Source: Kitasatospora xanthocidica (GTDB taxonomy: Bacteria; Actinomycetota; Actinomycetes; Streptomycetales; Streptomycetaceae). Taken from it: a stretch of DNA of 64,000 bases. Below are positions 55,583 through 63,964 of this stretch, piece by piece. The DNA is taken from contig NZ_BNBY01000014.1 of NCBI RefSeq assembly GCF_014656195.1, forward strand, positions 136,306-200,305, in the 5' to 3' direction. The stretch's first letter is position 1; the number at the start of each line of letters is the position of its first letter. The position numbers and the translations under genes are program-made. Under the pieces are notes generated by a model, which was given only the letters and a program-made list of their open reading frames with translations, was not told the DNA's origin and ran no database searches.

Positions 55583-56140
55583 TCAGAACCGCCAGCGCTG
55601 GGCGGGGTCGTTGCGGTCGCAGGACGTCATCGAGGTGTACTGGCCCGTCCCGTTGCTCTTGAGGCACTGCCCGTTGACCGCGCTGCGGACCAGGTACCAG
55701 CCCCGGTCCTCGTCGGTCAGCCGCCACTTCTGGTTGTCCGGCATCCCGTACTCGAACGGGCGGTTGAGCCCCTCCCAGCCGCCCGGGGCGTCCATCAGCC
55801 GGACGGCGCCCGAGCCGGTGTCGAGGTCGATGGTCTTGCCGGCGCCGCCGTGCGAGATGGCGCTGGTGCCGTCGCAGTAGCCCCAGATCATCCAACGCTG
55901 GGCGTCGGACCAGTCGTTGGCCGAGTAGACGCCGATCCGCTGGCCGTTGGCCTCGTTGTTGCCCGGCAGGTCGAGCACGCCGGTGGCGCCGTTGTAGACC
56001 TTCTCGGGGCTGGACAGGGCGGGCGCCAGCTCGCAGCCGGCGGCCTGCGCGGCCGGAGCGCCGGCGACGACCGCCCCCGCGACGGCCGCGACGGCGCCGA
56101 GCGAGGCGAGGACTCTGCGGGTACGGGTGATGCTCTTCAC
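55583..56140 (-). CDS. Secreted ricin-type beta-trefoil lectin-like protein
   Basis: A 185-residue exported protein. Signal peptide: KSITRTRRVLASLGAVAAVA... with cleavage near AQA-AGC. The mature part is one trefoil: GVLDLPGNNEANGQRIGVYS, QRWMIWGYCDGTSAI, KTIDLDTGSG, QKWRLTDEDRGWYLVR, NGQCLKSNGTGQ and final QRWRF; QxW motifs mark each lobe. It probably binds carbohydrate. AAGGAGCACACCCGTG (GTG at 56138-56140) is nearly the same leader as that of the CHAP gene upstream. It is the third and last gene of the CAP-CHAP-lectin cassette. Confidence 0.85.
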   Translation of the reverse strand: MKSITRTRRVLASLGAVAAVAGAVVAGAPAAQAAGCELAPALSSPEKVYNGATGVLDLPGNNEANGQRIGVYSANDWSDAQRWMIWGYCDGTSAISHGGAGKTIDLDTGSGAVRLMDAPGGWEGLNRPFEYGMPDNQKWRLTDEDRGWYLVRSAVNGQCLKSNGTGQYTSMTSCDRNDPAQRWRF

Positions 56141-56213
56141 GGGTGTGCTCCTTCTGGTGTGGTGGAAGGCTTTCCGGTGCGTGGAAGGTCGGGTGTGGTG
56201 GACGGCTCCGGCG

Positions 56214-57083
56214 TCAGCCGCGCGGGACCCGGAGGGCGGCCCACTGCCGGGGGCCGGGGATGCCGTCGGCGTCGTCGCCGGAGTCGCCGAGCTTGTGCTG
56301 CCAGTTGCGGAAGGACTCGCGGTCGGCGTCGGACCACTCGGGCCCGGGGCCTTCGGCGTAGGCGGAGCAGCCCTCGGCGACGAGGCGCTCGCCCATCCGG
56401 GTGATGACCTCGCTGTTCTGGCCGTCGTGGAAGAAGTCGGCGCCGGGGAACGGCTCGTCGCCGTCGCCGCCGGATTCGGCCGCCGGGGCGGTGCCACCGG
56501 CCGGGGTGCCGCCGCTCTGGGCGCCGCCGCTCGGGCTGTCCTCCGCGGAGGCTTCCTGGCCGAAGTAGATCGCCCCGGGCCGGTCCTTCCACTCCGGGTC
56601 GGCGAGGACGACGCCGCCGGCGAAGTCCGGGACGCCGTAGCCGTGGACCCAGTCCGAGCGGCGGTCCCGGGTCTTCATGTAGACGCCGTCGCCCTCGGCG
56701 CTGCCGCCGTCGTTGGTGTTGCCCTCGACGGTGGTGATGGTGGAGCTGGTGTAGGCGATGCAGATGCCGGTGTGGCTGCCGCCGCCGGGGCCGAAGAAGA
56801 CCTGGCCGCCGATGACCGGGTACTCGGTGAAGCGGCCGCGCTCCGTGAACCAGGCGACGCCCTCCGCGCAGGAGGCGGTGACCGGGAAGAGCCCGGCGTT
56901 GCCGGACTGCTCGGCGCACCAGGCGACGAAGGTGGCGCACCAGGCCTCGCCCTGGGACCACTCCAGGCCGGCGACGGCGGGGGAGAACTTCTGGATGTTG
57001 TTCCAGTGCCCGCCGCTGCGACCCTCGTGGTAGCCGACCTCGTCTCGGGCGACGCGGATCAGGTCCGCCGCGTTCGAGGACAT
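56214..57083 (-). CDS. CHAP-domain peptidoglycan hydrolase with C-terminal PG-binding-like region
   Basis: A 289-residue protein. The CHAP cysteine amidase/endopeptidase domain (about 1-155) has Cys49 in GEAWCATFVAWC, His104 in GGSHTGI and Glu120 in TVEGNTN as catalytic residues. A Gly/Ala/Ser linker (180-205) leads to a C-terminal module (PFPGADFFHDGQNSEVITRM ... DADGIPGPRQWAAL) typical of streptomycete peptidoglycan-binding proteins. There is no signal peptide: the chain begins MSSNAADLIRVARDEVGYHE, as in phage endolysins. AAGGAG precedes the ATG at 57081-57083 by 9 nt. It lies between CAP and lectin genes on the same strand. Confidence 0.88.
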   Translation of the reverse strand: MSSNAADLIRVARDEVGYHEGRSGGHWNNIQKFSPAVAGLEWSQGEAWCATFVAWCAEQSGNAGLFPVTASCAEGVAWFTERGRFTEYPVIGGQVFFGPGGGSHTGICIAYTSSTITTVEGNTNDGGSAEGDGVYMKTRDRRSDWVHGYGVPDFAGGVVLADPEWKDRPGAIYFGQEASAEDSPSGGAQSGGTPAGGTAPAAESGGDGDEPFPGADFFHDGQNSEVITRMGERLVAEGCSAYAEGPGPEWSDADRESFRNWQHKLGDSGDDADGIPGPRQWAALRVPRG

Positions 57084-57143
57084 GGGTGTGGACTCCTTGT
57101 TGCTGGAAGGTTGCTGGAAGGGGGTTCGGTCGGGGGGAGGGGC

Positions 57144-58055
57144 TCAGGCCTGGCCGAAGGTCTGCACGTAGCGGCCCCAGTTGCCGCGCTGGCGGGGCGC
57201 GTAGCCGATGCCGATGCAGTTGTAGGCGGGGCTGAGGATGTTGTCCCGGTGGTGCGGGCTGTTCATCCACATCTGCATCGCCTCCGGCACGCTGTTGCCC
57301 GGGGTGACGTTCTCGGCGGAGGCGCGGGAGGAGAAGCCGGCGTCGCGGATGCGGTCCCAGGGGGAGCTGCCGTCGGTGCCGTCGTGCTGGGTGAGGTCGT
57401 GCGAGGCCATGTCGTTGGCGTGCCGCTGGGCGGCGGCGCTGAGGCGGTCGTCCAGGCGCAGTGCCGGGGCGCCGACGCGGCCGCGCTCGGCGTTGACGGC
57501 GTTCAGCATCTCGTTGCGGTAGTCACCGCCGCCACCGCCGCCACCGGGCTGGGGCTGCGGCTGCGGCTGGGGCCGCTGCTGCTGGCCGCCGCCGCTGATG
57601 CCGCCGGCGGGGACGAGCTGCCAGCGCTGGGCCGGGTTGCCGCCGTCCTCCTTGCCCAGGGTGAGCGGGGCGCCGGGGGCGGACGCGGTGAGGAAGAGCG
57701 TGCCCTCGTCGCCGCGGGTGGTGCGGATGCGGATCCAGTCGTTGTCGACGGGCTCGAAGCACCAGTGCTGGTTGGGCTGGTTGTGCTCGTTGTACAGCCA
57801 GGCCTGGCCGGTGGAGTAGTTGTAGTCCATGACCATGGCCTGGCCGGGGGCGTGCCGGCCGACGGTCAGCTGGGTCTCCAGGAGGAAGCTGCCGTTCTCC
57901 TTGGCCCAGAAGGTCCAGCCCTGCGCGGTGGTGCCGTTGGAGCCCCAGGACTGGACGGCGGTGCCGGCGGCGGTCTGGCTGGAGCGGACGTCGGCGACCG
58001 TTCCGTTGGCGGACTTGAGCGTCCAGGTCTGGCCGTGCTGCGGGAGCGTGGGCAT
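57144..58055 (-). CDS. Ricin-like lectin fused to CAP/SCP domain
   Basis: A 303-residue two-domain protein. Residues 1-150 form a beta-trefoil (AVQSWGSNGTTAQGWTFWAK, QHWCFEPVDNDWIRIRTTRG, AQRWQLVP); a QPQPQP/Gly linker (153-176) follows; residues 178-303 are a bacterial CAP domain (MLNAVNAERGRVGAPALRL, HANDMASHDLTQHDG, AENVTPG, MQMWMNSPHHRDNILSPAYN) with the His and Glu residues of the family cavity. No signal peptide is seen at the start MPTLPQHGQTWTLKSANGTV. GAGAGGCG precedes the ATG at 58053-58055. It is the first gene of the cassette after the AfsR-like regulator. Confidence 0.88.
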   Translation of the reverse strand: MPTLPQHGQTWTLKSANGTVADVRSSQTAAGTAVQSWGSNGTTAQGWTFWAKENGSFLLETQLTVGRHAPGQAMVMDYNYSTGQAWLYNEHNQPNQHWCFEPVDNDWIRIRTTRGDEGTLFLTASAPGAPLTLGKEDGGNPAQRWQLVPAGGISGGGQQQRPQPQPQPQPGGGGGGGDYRNEMLNAVNAERGRVGAPALRLDDRLSAAAQRHANDMASHDLTQHDGTDGSSPWDRIRDAGFSSRASAENVTPGNSVPEAMQMWMNSPHHRDNILSPAYNCIGIGYAPRQRGNWGRYVQTFGQA

Positions 58056-58080
58056 TGTCGCGCCTCTCGTCTGTGGTGTC

Positions 58081-58112
58081 GCCCCGGGCCGCTGTTCGCG
58101 GCGGCCCGGGGC
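58081..58112 (-). terminator. Hairpin between the AfsR-like gene and the CAP gene
   Basis: GCCCCGGGCCGC (58081-58092) and GCGGCCCGGGGC (58101-58112) form a perfect 12-bp stem with an 8-nt loop. It may end the regulator transcript or act as an attenuator in the CAP leader. Confidence 0.65.
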
Positions 58113-58152
58113 CTGACGAGAGAGACGTTCCAGGAGTGCGGCAGACGGCCGG

Positions 58153-58181
58153 TCAACGCGCGTAGCCGAATGGCGCGTTGA
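58153..58181. promoter_or_regulatory. Inverted repeat with 9-bp arms upstream of the CAP gene
   Basis: TCAACGCGC (58153-58161) and GCGCGTTGA (58173-58181) are separated by 11 nt, one full helical turn, directly after the AfsR-like stop. An operator for the cassette or part of a terminator structure. Confidence 0.5.
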
Positions 58182-58189
58182 TGCCGTGT

Positions 58190-61135
58190 CTACCGGCCCA
58201 GCAGCCCCCTGACCTGCTCCGCTTCCTCCTCCAGCCCGAGCCGCTGGTAGATCTCCAGGGAGTCCGTCAGACAGGCCCGGGCCTGGCGTGGGCGGCCGAG
58301 GCCGTCGAGCGCGGTGCCGAGGGTGCGCAGCAGGGCGGCCTCCAGGGCGGCGCTGGTGCGGCGGGCGAGCGGGAGGACGGCTTCGGCGGCGTCGACGGCG
58401 AGCAGCCAGCGGCCGGCCTCGGCGTGGATGCGGGCGGCGAGGTCGCCGGACGCGGCGGCGAACACGGTCACCTGGAGGGCGGCGAACTCCTCCCGGGCCC
58501 CGACGGCGTGGTCGAGCGCCGCCTCCGGGTCGCCGCACAGCCGCAGCACCCGGGCCAGGTAGTAGCGGCCGGTCGCGGCGGAGACCGGGCCGGAGCCGCG
58601 CATCAGGCGGGCGCCGCGCTCGGCGGCGTCCCGCGCCTCGTCGAGCCGGCCGGTCTGGGCGGCGCTGAAGGCGAACTCGCCGAGCGCGCTGCCCTCGGAG
58701 CGTTCGGCGCCGAGGCGGTGGAACAGCTGGGCGGCGCGGCCGGCGTGGTCGGCGGCCTCGGCGTAGCGACCGTGGATGCGGGCGTTGCCGCCGAGGGTGA
58801 GCAGGGATTTGGCGAGCACGCGCTCGGTGGCCGGGGAGGTGCAGAGCTCGACGGCGCGGCGGATCGCCTCCTGCGACTCGGCGTAGCGGTTGACGTGCCA
58901 GAGCATGCTGCCGCGCACGTACGCGGCGAGGGCGAGCGGGCCGTGGTCGCCGCGCGCTTCGGCTTCCCGGCCGACCCGCTCGGCGAGGTCGGCGATGACG
59001 GTGGTCCGGGCGCGATCGGGGAGCACCGCGCCCATCCGGTCGGTGAGTTCGGCGGCGCGGTCGAGCGGCAGGTTCGGGTCGGCGCAGCTGAGGGCGATGG
59101 CGGCGGCGTGCACCTCGGCCTGCTCGCGCATCCAGCGCACCGCCTCGGCGCCGTCCGCGATCGCCCGGCCGGGGGAGTTCACCGGCGCGCCGAGCAGGCT
59201 GAGCTCGACCGGGTCGGCCTTGCGGGCGGCGAGGTCGGCGTTGCGGGCGGTGGCGAGGCAGAAGTCGACGAGCCGGTCGGCGGCGGCGGTGCGGTCGGCG
59301 GCGTCGTCCTCGGCGGCGAGCCGGCCGCGGGCGTAGGCGCGGACGAGGTCGTGGAAGCCGTAGCTGCCGAAGCGGGGGGAGTGCAGCAGATTGAGGTCGA
59401 CGAGGGTTTCGAGCAGTTCGTCGGTCTCGGCCTCGGTGCGGTCGAGCAGGACGGCGGCACAGGGCAGCGGGATGTCGGGGGCGTCGGGGAGGGCGAGCAG
59501 CCGGAAGGCGCGGGCGAGTTCGGCGTCGAGACGGTGGTAGGAGAGCGCGAAGCTGGCTTCCACGGTCCGTTCGCCGTCGCTGAGTTCGGCCAGCCGGTGC
59601 TCCCGGCGCAGCCCTTCGGCGAGGACGGCCAGGGTGAGCGCGGGGTCGGCGGCGAGCCGGGAGGCGACGATGCGGACGGCGAGCGGAAGCAGCCCGCAGG
59701 CCCGGACGATCTCCTCGGCGGCCTCGGGTTCGGCTGCGACGCGTCCGGCGCCGACGATGCGGGTGAGCAGTTCCAGTGCCTGGTCGGGCGGCAGCGTGTC
59801 CAGGCGGAGCTGGTGGGCCCCGGCGAGGCCGGCCAGCCGGTGGCGGCTGGTGATGAGGACGGCGCAGCCGGCCGAGCCCGGCAGCAGCGGGTCGACGTGG
59901 CCGGGTGTGGCGGCGTTGTCGAGGACGACCAGGACGCGTCGGCCGGCCAGCGCCGAGCGGTAGAGCGCGCTGCGCTCGCCGGTGTCCGGGGGGATCTCGG
60001 CGGGGGCGACACCGAGGGCGCGCAGGAAGCCGGCGAGGACGGTGCCGGGGTCGGGCGGGGTGTGGTCGGCGCCGCGCAGGTCGGCGAAGAGCTGCCCGTC
60101 GGGGAAGCGGTCGCGGACCATGCGGGCCACGTGCACGGCGAGGGTGGTCTTGCCGACTCCGCCCATGCCGTCCAGGGCGGAGACCACGACGGCCCGCCCG
60201 CCGGCGTCGGCGAGGCGGTCGGTGAGGGCCTCGACCTCCTCGGCGCGTCCGGTGAAGTCGGGCAGGTCGGAGGGGAGCTGGTCGGGTGCCTGCCAGGTGT
60301 CGGCGGCGGGCTCGGCCGGGGCGGCGGAGACCGCGGCGGGCAGCAGGGAGGCGTCCTCGCGCAGGATGCGCAGCTGTACGGCGGCCGGGCCGTCGGCGTC
60401 CCCCGGCCGCGTCGTCCGGGGGGCCTCGGGCAGCGCCGCCCGGGCGTCCTCGTACACGGCGAGCGCCTCGGCCTTGCGGCCGGACTGGTAGAGGGCACGC
60501 ATCAGGACGGCGGTGAGCCGGGGCCGGCCGGGGTGTTCCAGGGCGAGGGCGGCGGCCTCGGCGGTCAGGTCGGTGCGGTCGCCGAGGTCGGCGTCCAGCT
60601 CCAGCTGGGTCTCCTTGGCCTGGATCCGCTGCTCGGTGAGCCGGGCCCGGACGGCCTCGGCGTGCGGCCCGGGCAGCCCGGCGAGCGGCTCGCCGACCCA
60701 CAGCCGCTGGGCGCGGTGCAGGACCTCCCGCACCTCCCGCGGTGGCGCCTGCTGCTCGTGGAGCCGTCCGGTCTCGGCCAGTAGCGCCTCCCAGTCGGCG
60801 GTGTCGACCTCGGCCCGGGGCGCCTTGAGCGCGTAACCGTCGCCGATCCGGACCAGCGGCATCCGCTCCGGATCGTCCCCGCTGTACGGGCGGAACGCGG
60901 TGCGCAGCCGGGAGACGGCGAGCTGGACGGCCTTGCGCGGGTCGGCCGGCGCGGCCCCGCCCCACACCCCCTCGACCAGCACCGGAACCGCCACCGCGCG
61001 CCCGGCGGCCTCCAGCAGGACGGCGAGCACGGCCCGCTGCTGCGGCCTGCCCAACTCCAGCTCCTGCTCCCCGTACCAGGCCCGCAGCGGCCCCAGCAGC
61101 CCGAACCGCAGCCCGGCGCCCCCCATGTCACCCAT
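58190..61135 (-). CDS. AfsR/SARP-type STAND regulator (BTAD, NB-ARC, TPR)
   Basis: A 981-residue regulator. An OmpR-type winged helix (about 8-90; LRFGLLGPLRAWYGEQELEL, PRKAVQLAVSRLR) precedes a BTAD helical domain (about 97-240). The NB-ARC NTPase (about 275-560) has an intact Walker A DGMGGVGKTTLAV, Walker B RRVLVVLDNAA, sensor ITSRHRL and GLPL-like GLLPLAVRI motif. The rest is TPR-like helices (for example GNARIHGRYAEAADHAGRAA). Such proteins act as signal-driven switches that activate nearby promoters. The ATG at 61133-61135 is used; alternatives at 61126 and 61177 exist. It lies upstream of the CAP/CHAP/lectin cassette and is divergent from a second BTAD regulator. Confidence 0.9.
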   Translation of the reverse strand: MGDMGGAGLRFGLLGPLRAWYGEQELELGRPQQRAVLAVLLEAAGRAVAVPVLVEGVWGGAAPADPRKAVQLAVSRLRTAFRPYSGDDPERMPLVRIGDGYALKAPRAEVDTADWEALLAETGRLHEQQAPPREVREVLHRAQRLWVGEPLAGLPGPHAEAVRARLTEQRIQAKETQLELDADLGDRTDLTAEAAALALEHPGRPRLTAVLMRALYQSGRKAEALAVYEDARAALPEAPRTTRPGDADGPAAVQLRILREDASLLPAAVSAAPAEPAADTWQAPDQLPSDLPDFTGRAEEVEALTDRLADAGGRAVVVSALDGMGGVGKTTLAVHVARMVRDRFPDGQLFADLRGADHTPPDPGTVLAGFLRALGVAPAEIPPDTGERSALYRSALAGRRVLVVLDNAATPGHVDPLLPGSAGCAVLITSRHRLAGLAGAHQLRLDTLPPDQALELLTRIVGAGRVAAEPEAAEEIVRACGLLPLAVRIVASRLAADPALTLAVLAEGLRREHRLAELSDGERTVEASFALSYHRLDAELARAFRLLALPDAPDIPLPCAAVLLDRTEAETDELLETLVDLNLLHSPRFGSYGFHDLVRAYARGRLAAEDDAADRTAAADRLVDFCLATARNADLAARKADPVELSLLGAPVNSPGRAIADGAEAVRWMREQAEVHAAAIALSCADPNLPLDRAAELTDRMGAVLPDRARTTVIADLAERVGREAEARGDHGPLALAAYVRGSMLWHVNRYAESQEAIRRAVELCTSPATERVLAKSLLTLGGNARIHGRYAEAADHAGRAAQLFHRLGAERSEGSALGEFAFSAAQTGRLDEARDAAERGARLMRGSGPVSAATGRYYLARVLRLCGDPEAALDHAVGAREEFAALQVTVFAAASGDLAARIHAEAGRWLLAVDAAEAVLPLARRTSAALEAALLRTLGTALDGLGRPRQARACLTDSLEIYQRLGLEEEAEQVRGLLGR

Positions 61136-61265
61136 GTGATCCGTCCCGAAAGTCGTCTCGCGCCGGGATTCCGCCACTTCCGTCCGGACAGCGGCGCCCC
61201 CTGTCCCGGCGGCCTATGCTCTGTCACAGATTGTGCACCGGATTCCGAGCTTCGAGGGGTGGGCC

Positions 61266-62756
61266 GTGCGGCTCGAGTTCCGCGTGCTGGGGCCGTTGTG
61301 CGCCCGGTGCGACGGCCGTGAGGTCGAGCTCGGCCGTCCGCAGCAGCGGGCGGTGCTGGCCGCGCTGCTGCTCGCCCCGGGGCAGCTGGTGCCGACGGAC
61401 CGGCTGGTCGAGGGCCTGTGGGGGGAGGACGACACCCGCTGGCCGAAGGACCCGGCAGGGCAGATCGGCACCCATGTGCACCGGCTGCGCCGTGCCCTCG
61501 GCGAGCCCGGGCTGCTGGTCGCCGCGGCCGGTGGCTACCGGCTGGCGGTGCCCCGCGAGGCGGTGGACCTGTTCCGCTACGAGGGCACGGTGACGGAGGC
61601 CGTCGCGCTGCGTCACCGGGATCCGGCCCGGGCGAGGGAGGCCCTGGCGGCCGCGCTCGGGGCGTGGCAGGGCGTCCGAGCGCTGGACGGCGTGCCCGGG
61701 CCGTTCGCCGAGCGGACCCGGGAGCGGCTGGCGGCCGGGCGGCTCGCCGTGGAGAAGACGCTGCTGGACCTGGACCTGGCGCTCGGCCGACACGCCGACG
61801 CGGTGGAGCCGCTGGCCTGGCTGGCCGCCGCGCACCCGCAGGACGAGGAGGTGCACCGGCTGCACCTGCTGGCGCTGCACCGCTGCGGGCGTACGGCGGA
61901 GGCGCTGGCGGCGTACGAGGCGCTGCGGGAGCGGCTGGACGGGGAACTGGGGCTCGAACCGGCGCCGGCGGTGGCCGAGCTGGCCGAGCGGATCCGGCGT
62001 GGGGAGACGCCGGTGCTGTTGCTGCGGCGGCTGCCGAGGCCCGGCCAGCTGCCGCCGGACATCCCCGACCTGGTGGGGCGGGCCGGGCTGGCGCGGCGGG
62101 CGGAGCAGGCGCTGCGGGCGGCCGGGGGCCTGTCGGTGGCCGGGGGCTTGTCGGTGGTCGGGGATGCGCCGGTGTCGTCGGTGGTCGAGGGTTCGCCGGT
62201 GGTCGGGCTGTCGGGTCCGGCGGGCTGCGGTGCGTCGGCGCTGGCGGTGCACGTCGGGCATGCCGTCCAGGACGCCTTCCCGGACGGGCAGCTGTACGCG
62301 AGCGGTGGCGAGGCGGACGCGGTGCTGGCGGGGTTCCTGCGAGCCCTGGGGGAGCGTCCCGCGGGTTCCGCCCCGATCGGCGAGCTGACCGCGCAGTACC
62401 GGGCGGCGCTGGCCGGGCGGCGGGTGCTGGTGGTGCTCGACGGGGTGGCCGACCCCACCCCGCTGCTGCCCGCCGTACCCGGCTGCGCGGCGGTGGTCAC
62501 GGGCGCGGCCCCGGAGACGTTGCCCGCCGAGGCGGTCCGGCTGACGGTCGGACCGCTGGAACCGAACGACGCCCACGAGCTGCTGGCGCGGATCGTGGGC
62601 GTCGAGCGGATCAGCCGGGAGCCGGCCGCGGTGGCCGAGCTGGCCGGCCTCTGCGGCCACCTGCCCGTTCTGCTGCGGACGGCGGCGACGCGGCTCGCGG
62701 CCCGGCCCCGGTGGTCGGTGGCTGACCTGGTGAGGTGGCTCGCCGAGCGGGGGTGA
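61266..62756 (+). CDS. BTAD regulator with degenerate NTPase domain
   Basis: A 496-residue AfsR-like protein. The winged helix (VRLEFRVLGPLCARCDGREV, IGTHVHRLRRALG) and BTAD domain (to about residue 240, ending DGELGLEPAPAVAELAERI) are normal. In the NB-ARC part the Walker A reads GLSGPAGCGASALAVHV: the invariant Lys is Ala. RRVLVVLDGVA remains as Walker B. The protein stops after the GLPL-like LCGHLPVLLR segment and has no TPR sensor domain. It probably cannot use ATP in the usual way. A region of VAGGLSVV repeats sits before the P-loop. The GTG at 61266 has GAGGGG upstream; a GTG at 61233 is possible. Confidence 0.85.
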   Translation: MRLEFRVLGPLCARCDGREVELGRPQQRAVLAALLLAPGQLVPTDRLVEGLWGEDDTRWPKDPAGQIGTHVHRLRRALGEPGLLVAAAGGYRLAVPREAVDLFRYEGTVTEAVALRHRDPARAREALAAALGAWQGVRALDGVPGPFAERTRERLAAGRLAVEKTLLDLDLALGRHADAVEPLAWLAAAHPQDEEVHRLHLLALHRCGRTAEALAAYEALRERLDGELGLEPAPAVAELAERIRRGETPVLLLRRLPRPGQLPPDIPDLVGRAGLARRAEQALRAAGGLSVAGGLSVVGDAPVSSVVEGSPVVGLSGPAGCGASALAVHVGHAVQDAFPDGQLYASGGEADAVLAGFLRALGERPAGSAPIGELTAQYRAALAGRRVLVVLDGVADPTPLLPAVPGCAAVVTGAAPETLPAEAVRLTVGPLEPNDAHELLARIVGVERISREPAAVAELAGLCGHLPVLLRTAATRLAARPRWSVADLVRWLAERG

Positions 62757-62777
62757 GGGCCGGGGCGCGGGCGGCGG

Positions 62778-63275
62778 TCAGTACAGGTCGGAGCTGTTCA
62801 GCGTGTTCCAGTTGGAGCTGCCGCCGCTCTCGAAGCCGTCCGTGATGTTGACGGCGACGCCGCCATAGCCCCAGACCACCAGGGAGGCGTGCTGGAACTT
62901 GTTGCTCTTGAACGTGTTGCTGGCCCAGCAGACGCGGTCGCCCGCGCCGTAGACGACGAAGTTGCCGTCACCCTGCATGATCGCCTTCTGGCCGCAGCCC
63001 CAGGTTCGCGGCGCGATCCACTTCGCGTATGACGGTGCGCCCACGGGGGTCCGGTAGACGACGAGGTTGCCGTCGGTCTGGAGGATCAGCCGGGTGTAGC
63101 CGGTTTCGATGTACTGGCCCTGGTAGAGCACCCCGGGCTCGCTCATGCTGGCCCTGGGGAGGTCCTCCGGTGCGTCGGCATGCGCGGTCCCCGCCGACAC
63201 CATCGTCCCGGCCAGTGCCAGCAGGCCGGCCGTGGTCCCGAGTGCCGTGCGCCGCAGAGTCTTCGTCGCCTTCAT
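62778..63275 (-). CDS. Secreted bulb-type (B_lectin) mannose-binding-like lectin
   Basis: A 165-residue exported protein. The signal peptide MKATKTLRRTALGTTAGLLA ends near AHA-DAP. The mature chain is a monocot-mannose-lectin-like beta-prism with two sugar-site motifs of the QxDxNxVxY form: LQTDGNLVVYR and MQGDGNFVVYG (the second has Gly for the first-site spacing residue). The C-terminal part (VVWGYGGVAVNITDGFESGG) completes the fold. It probably binds mannose-type glycans outside the cell. The ATG is at 63273-63275. It is convergent with the BTAD gene, 21 nt apart. Confidence 0.85.
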   Translation of the reverse strand: MKATKTLRRTALGTTAGLLALAGTMVSAGTAHADAPEDLPRASMSEPGVLYQGQYIETGYTRLILQTDGNLVVYRTPVGAPSYAKWIAPRTWGCGQKAIMQGDGNFVVYGAGDRVCWASNTFKSNKFQHASLVVWGYGGVAVNITDGFESGGSSNWNTLNSSDLY

Positions 63276-63358
63276 GTCCCCGTGCTGCCTCTCTCGTACG
63301 TCGGCACCCGCCATCGCGTCGGGCGCCTTCTGGTCCTGATCATGGACGACGGCGGTAG

Positions 63359-63373
63359 ACGTTCGATGAACGT
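63359..63373. promoter_or_regulatory. Inverted repeat upstream of the B_lectin gene
   Basis: ACGTTC-GAT-GAACGT is a perfect 6-bp inverted repeat 84 nt upstream of the lectin ATG, a possible operator. Confidence 0.35.
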
Positions 63374-63574
63374 TCCGTTGAGGCGGGAGCGGTTTGGCTC
63401 GCGGGCGAAGTGGGAGTACTGTTCTCTAGTCGCTCGGCAGGGAGCACCGGACACGCGTCAGCGCGGACGGTCCCGGGGCGGCCAATCCTCTGAAACACCA
63501 CTTCCCAAGTTCGGGCTGGGTTGCGTTCGCGTTTTCGCGTCGTGGCTCCGTGTGTATTTGGCATGTTCGTTTTA

Positions 63575-63964
63575 TTGGATTGCGGTCGATTCGCCTTTCG
63601 GGGCAGGGATCGGCTAGAGTTTGAAACGTCGGACGGGGCGTCAAGCCGCAGAAGACACCGGCGAGTTGGATGAAGGAAGCCCCGGAAACGGCGCGGAAAA
63701 CATCTGATAAGCTGGAAACACGAAAGAACGAAGCCCGGAGGGCCTGCTGGAAGGCAGTCCGAAGGAAGCGTCCGTTCCTTGAGAACTCAACAGCGTGCCA
63801 AAAGTCAACGCCAGATATGTTGACATCCCCGGCCTCAGAATTTTCTGGGGTTGGAGATTCCTTTTGAAGTAAAACACTAGCGAGGACGCAGTGCGCGGGA
63901 TCACCCTATTCCGGTGGTTGCCGTGCCGCTCAACGCGGGTGTGAACCGGATTACCGGTAAACAT
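63575..63964 (+). promoter_or_regulatory. rRNA operon promoter and leader region
   Basis: At least two start regions are suggested: a TAGAGT -10-like box (63615-63620) in GGCTAGAGTTTGAAAC, and CTGATAAGCTGG (about 63704-63715), both typical of streptomycete rrn leaders. The leader then contains CCTTGAGAACTCAACAGCGT (boxA-like antitermination region), the inverted repeat GTCAAC/GTTGAC (63804-63824) and the hairpin CCTCAGAA/TTCTGGGG (63833-63850), which probably belongs to the processing stem of the 16S precursor. Confidence 0.75.

Larger units (their letters stand above)
63276..63964. other. Gene-free region upstream of the rRNA operon
   Basis: The 689 nt between the B_lectin gene and 16S rRNA contain the lectin promoter side (63276-63400), a transition to AT-richer DNA from about 63480, and the rrn promoter and leader. 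No protein gene is supported. Confidence 0.75.

Noticed and set aside
57144..60965. Single 1273-codon minus-strand frame joining an Arg/Pro-rich stretch to the CAP protein
   Set aside because: The part above 58055 is a wrong frame of the AfsR-like gene; only the CAP portion has domains and a ribosome-binding site.
63670..63867. 65-codon open frame in the rRNA leader
   Set aside because: It lies in the transcribed, processed rrn leader with conserved RNA features and has no ribosome-binding site.
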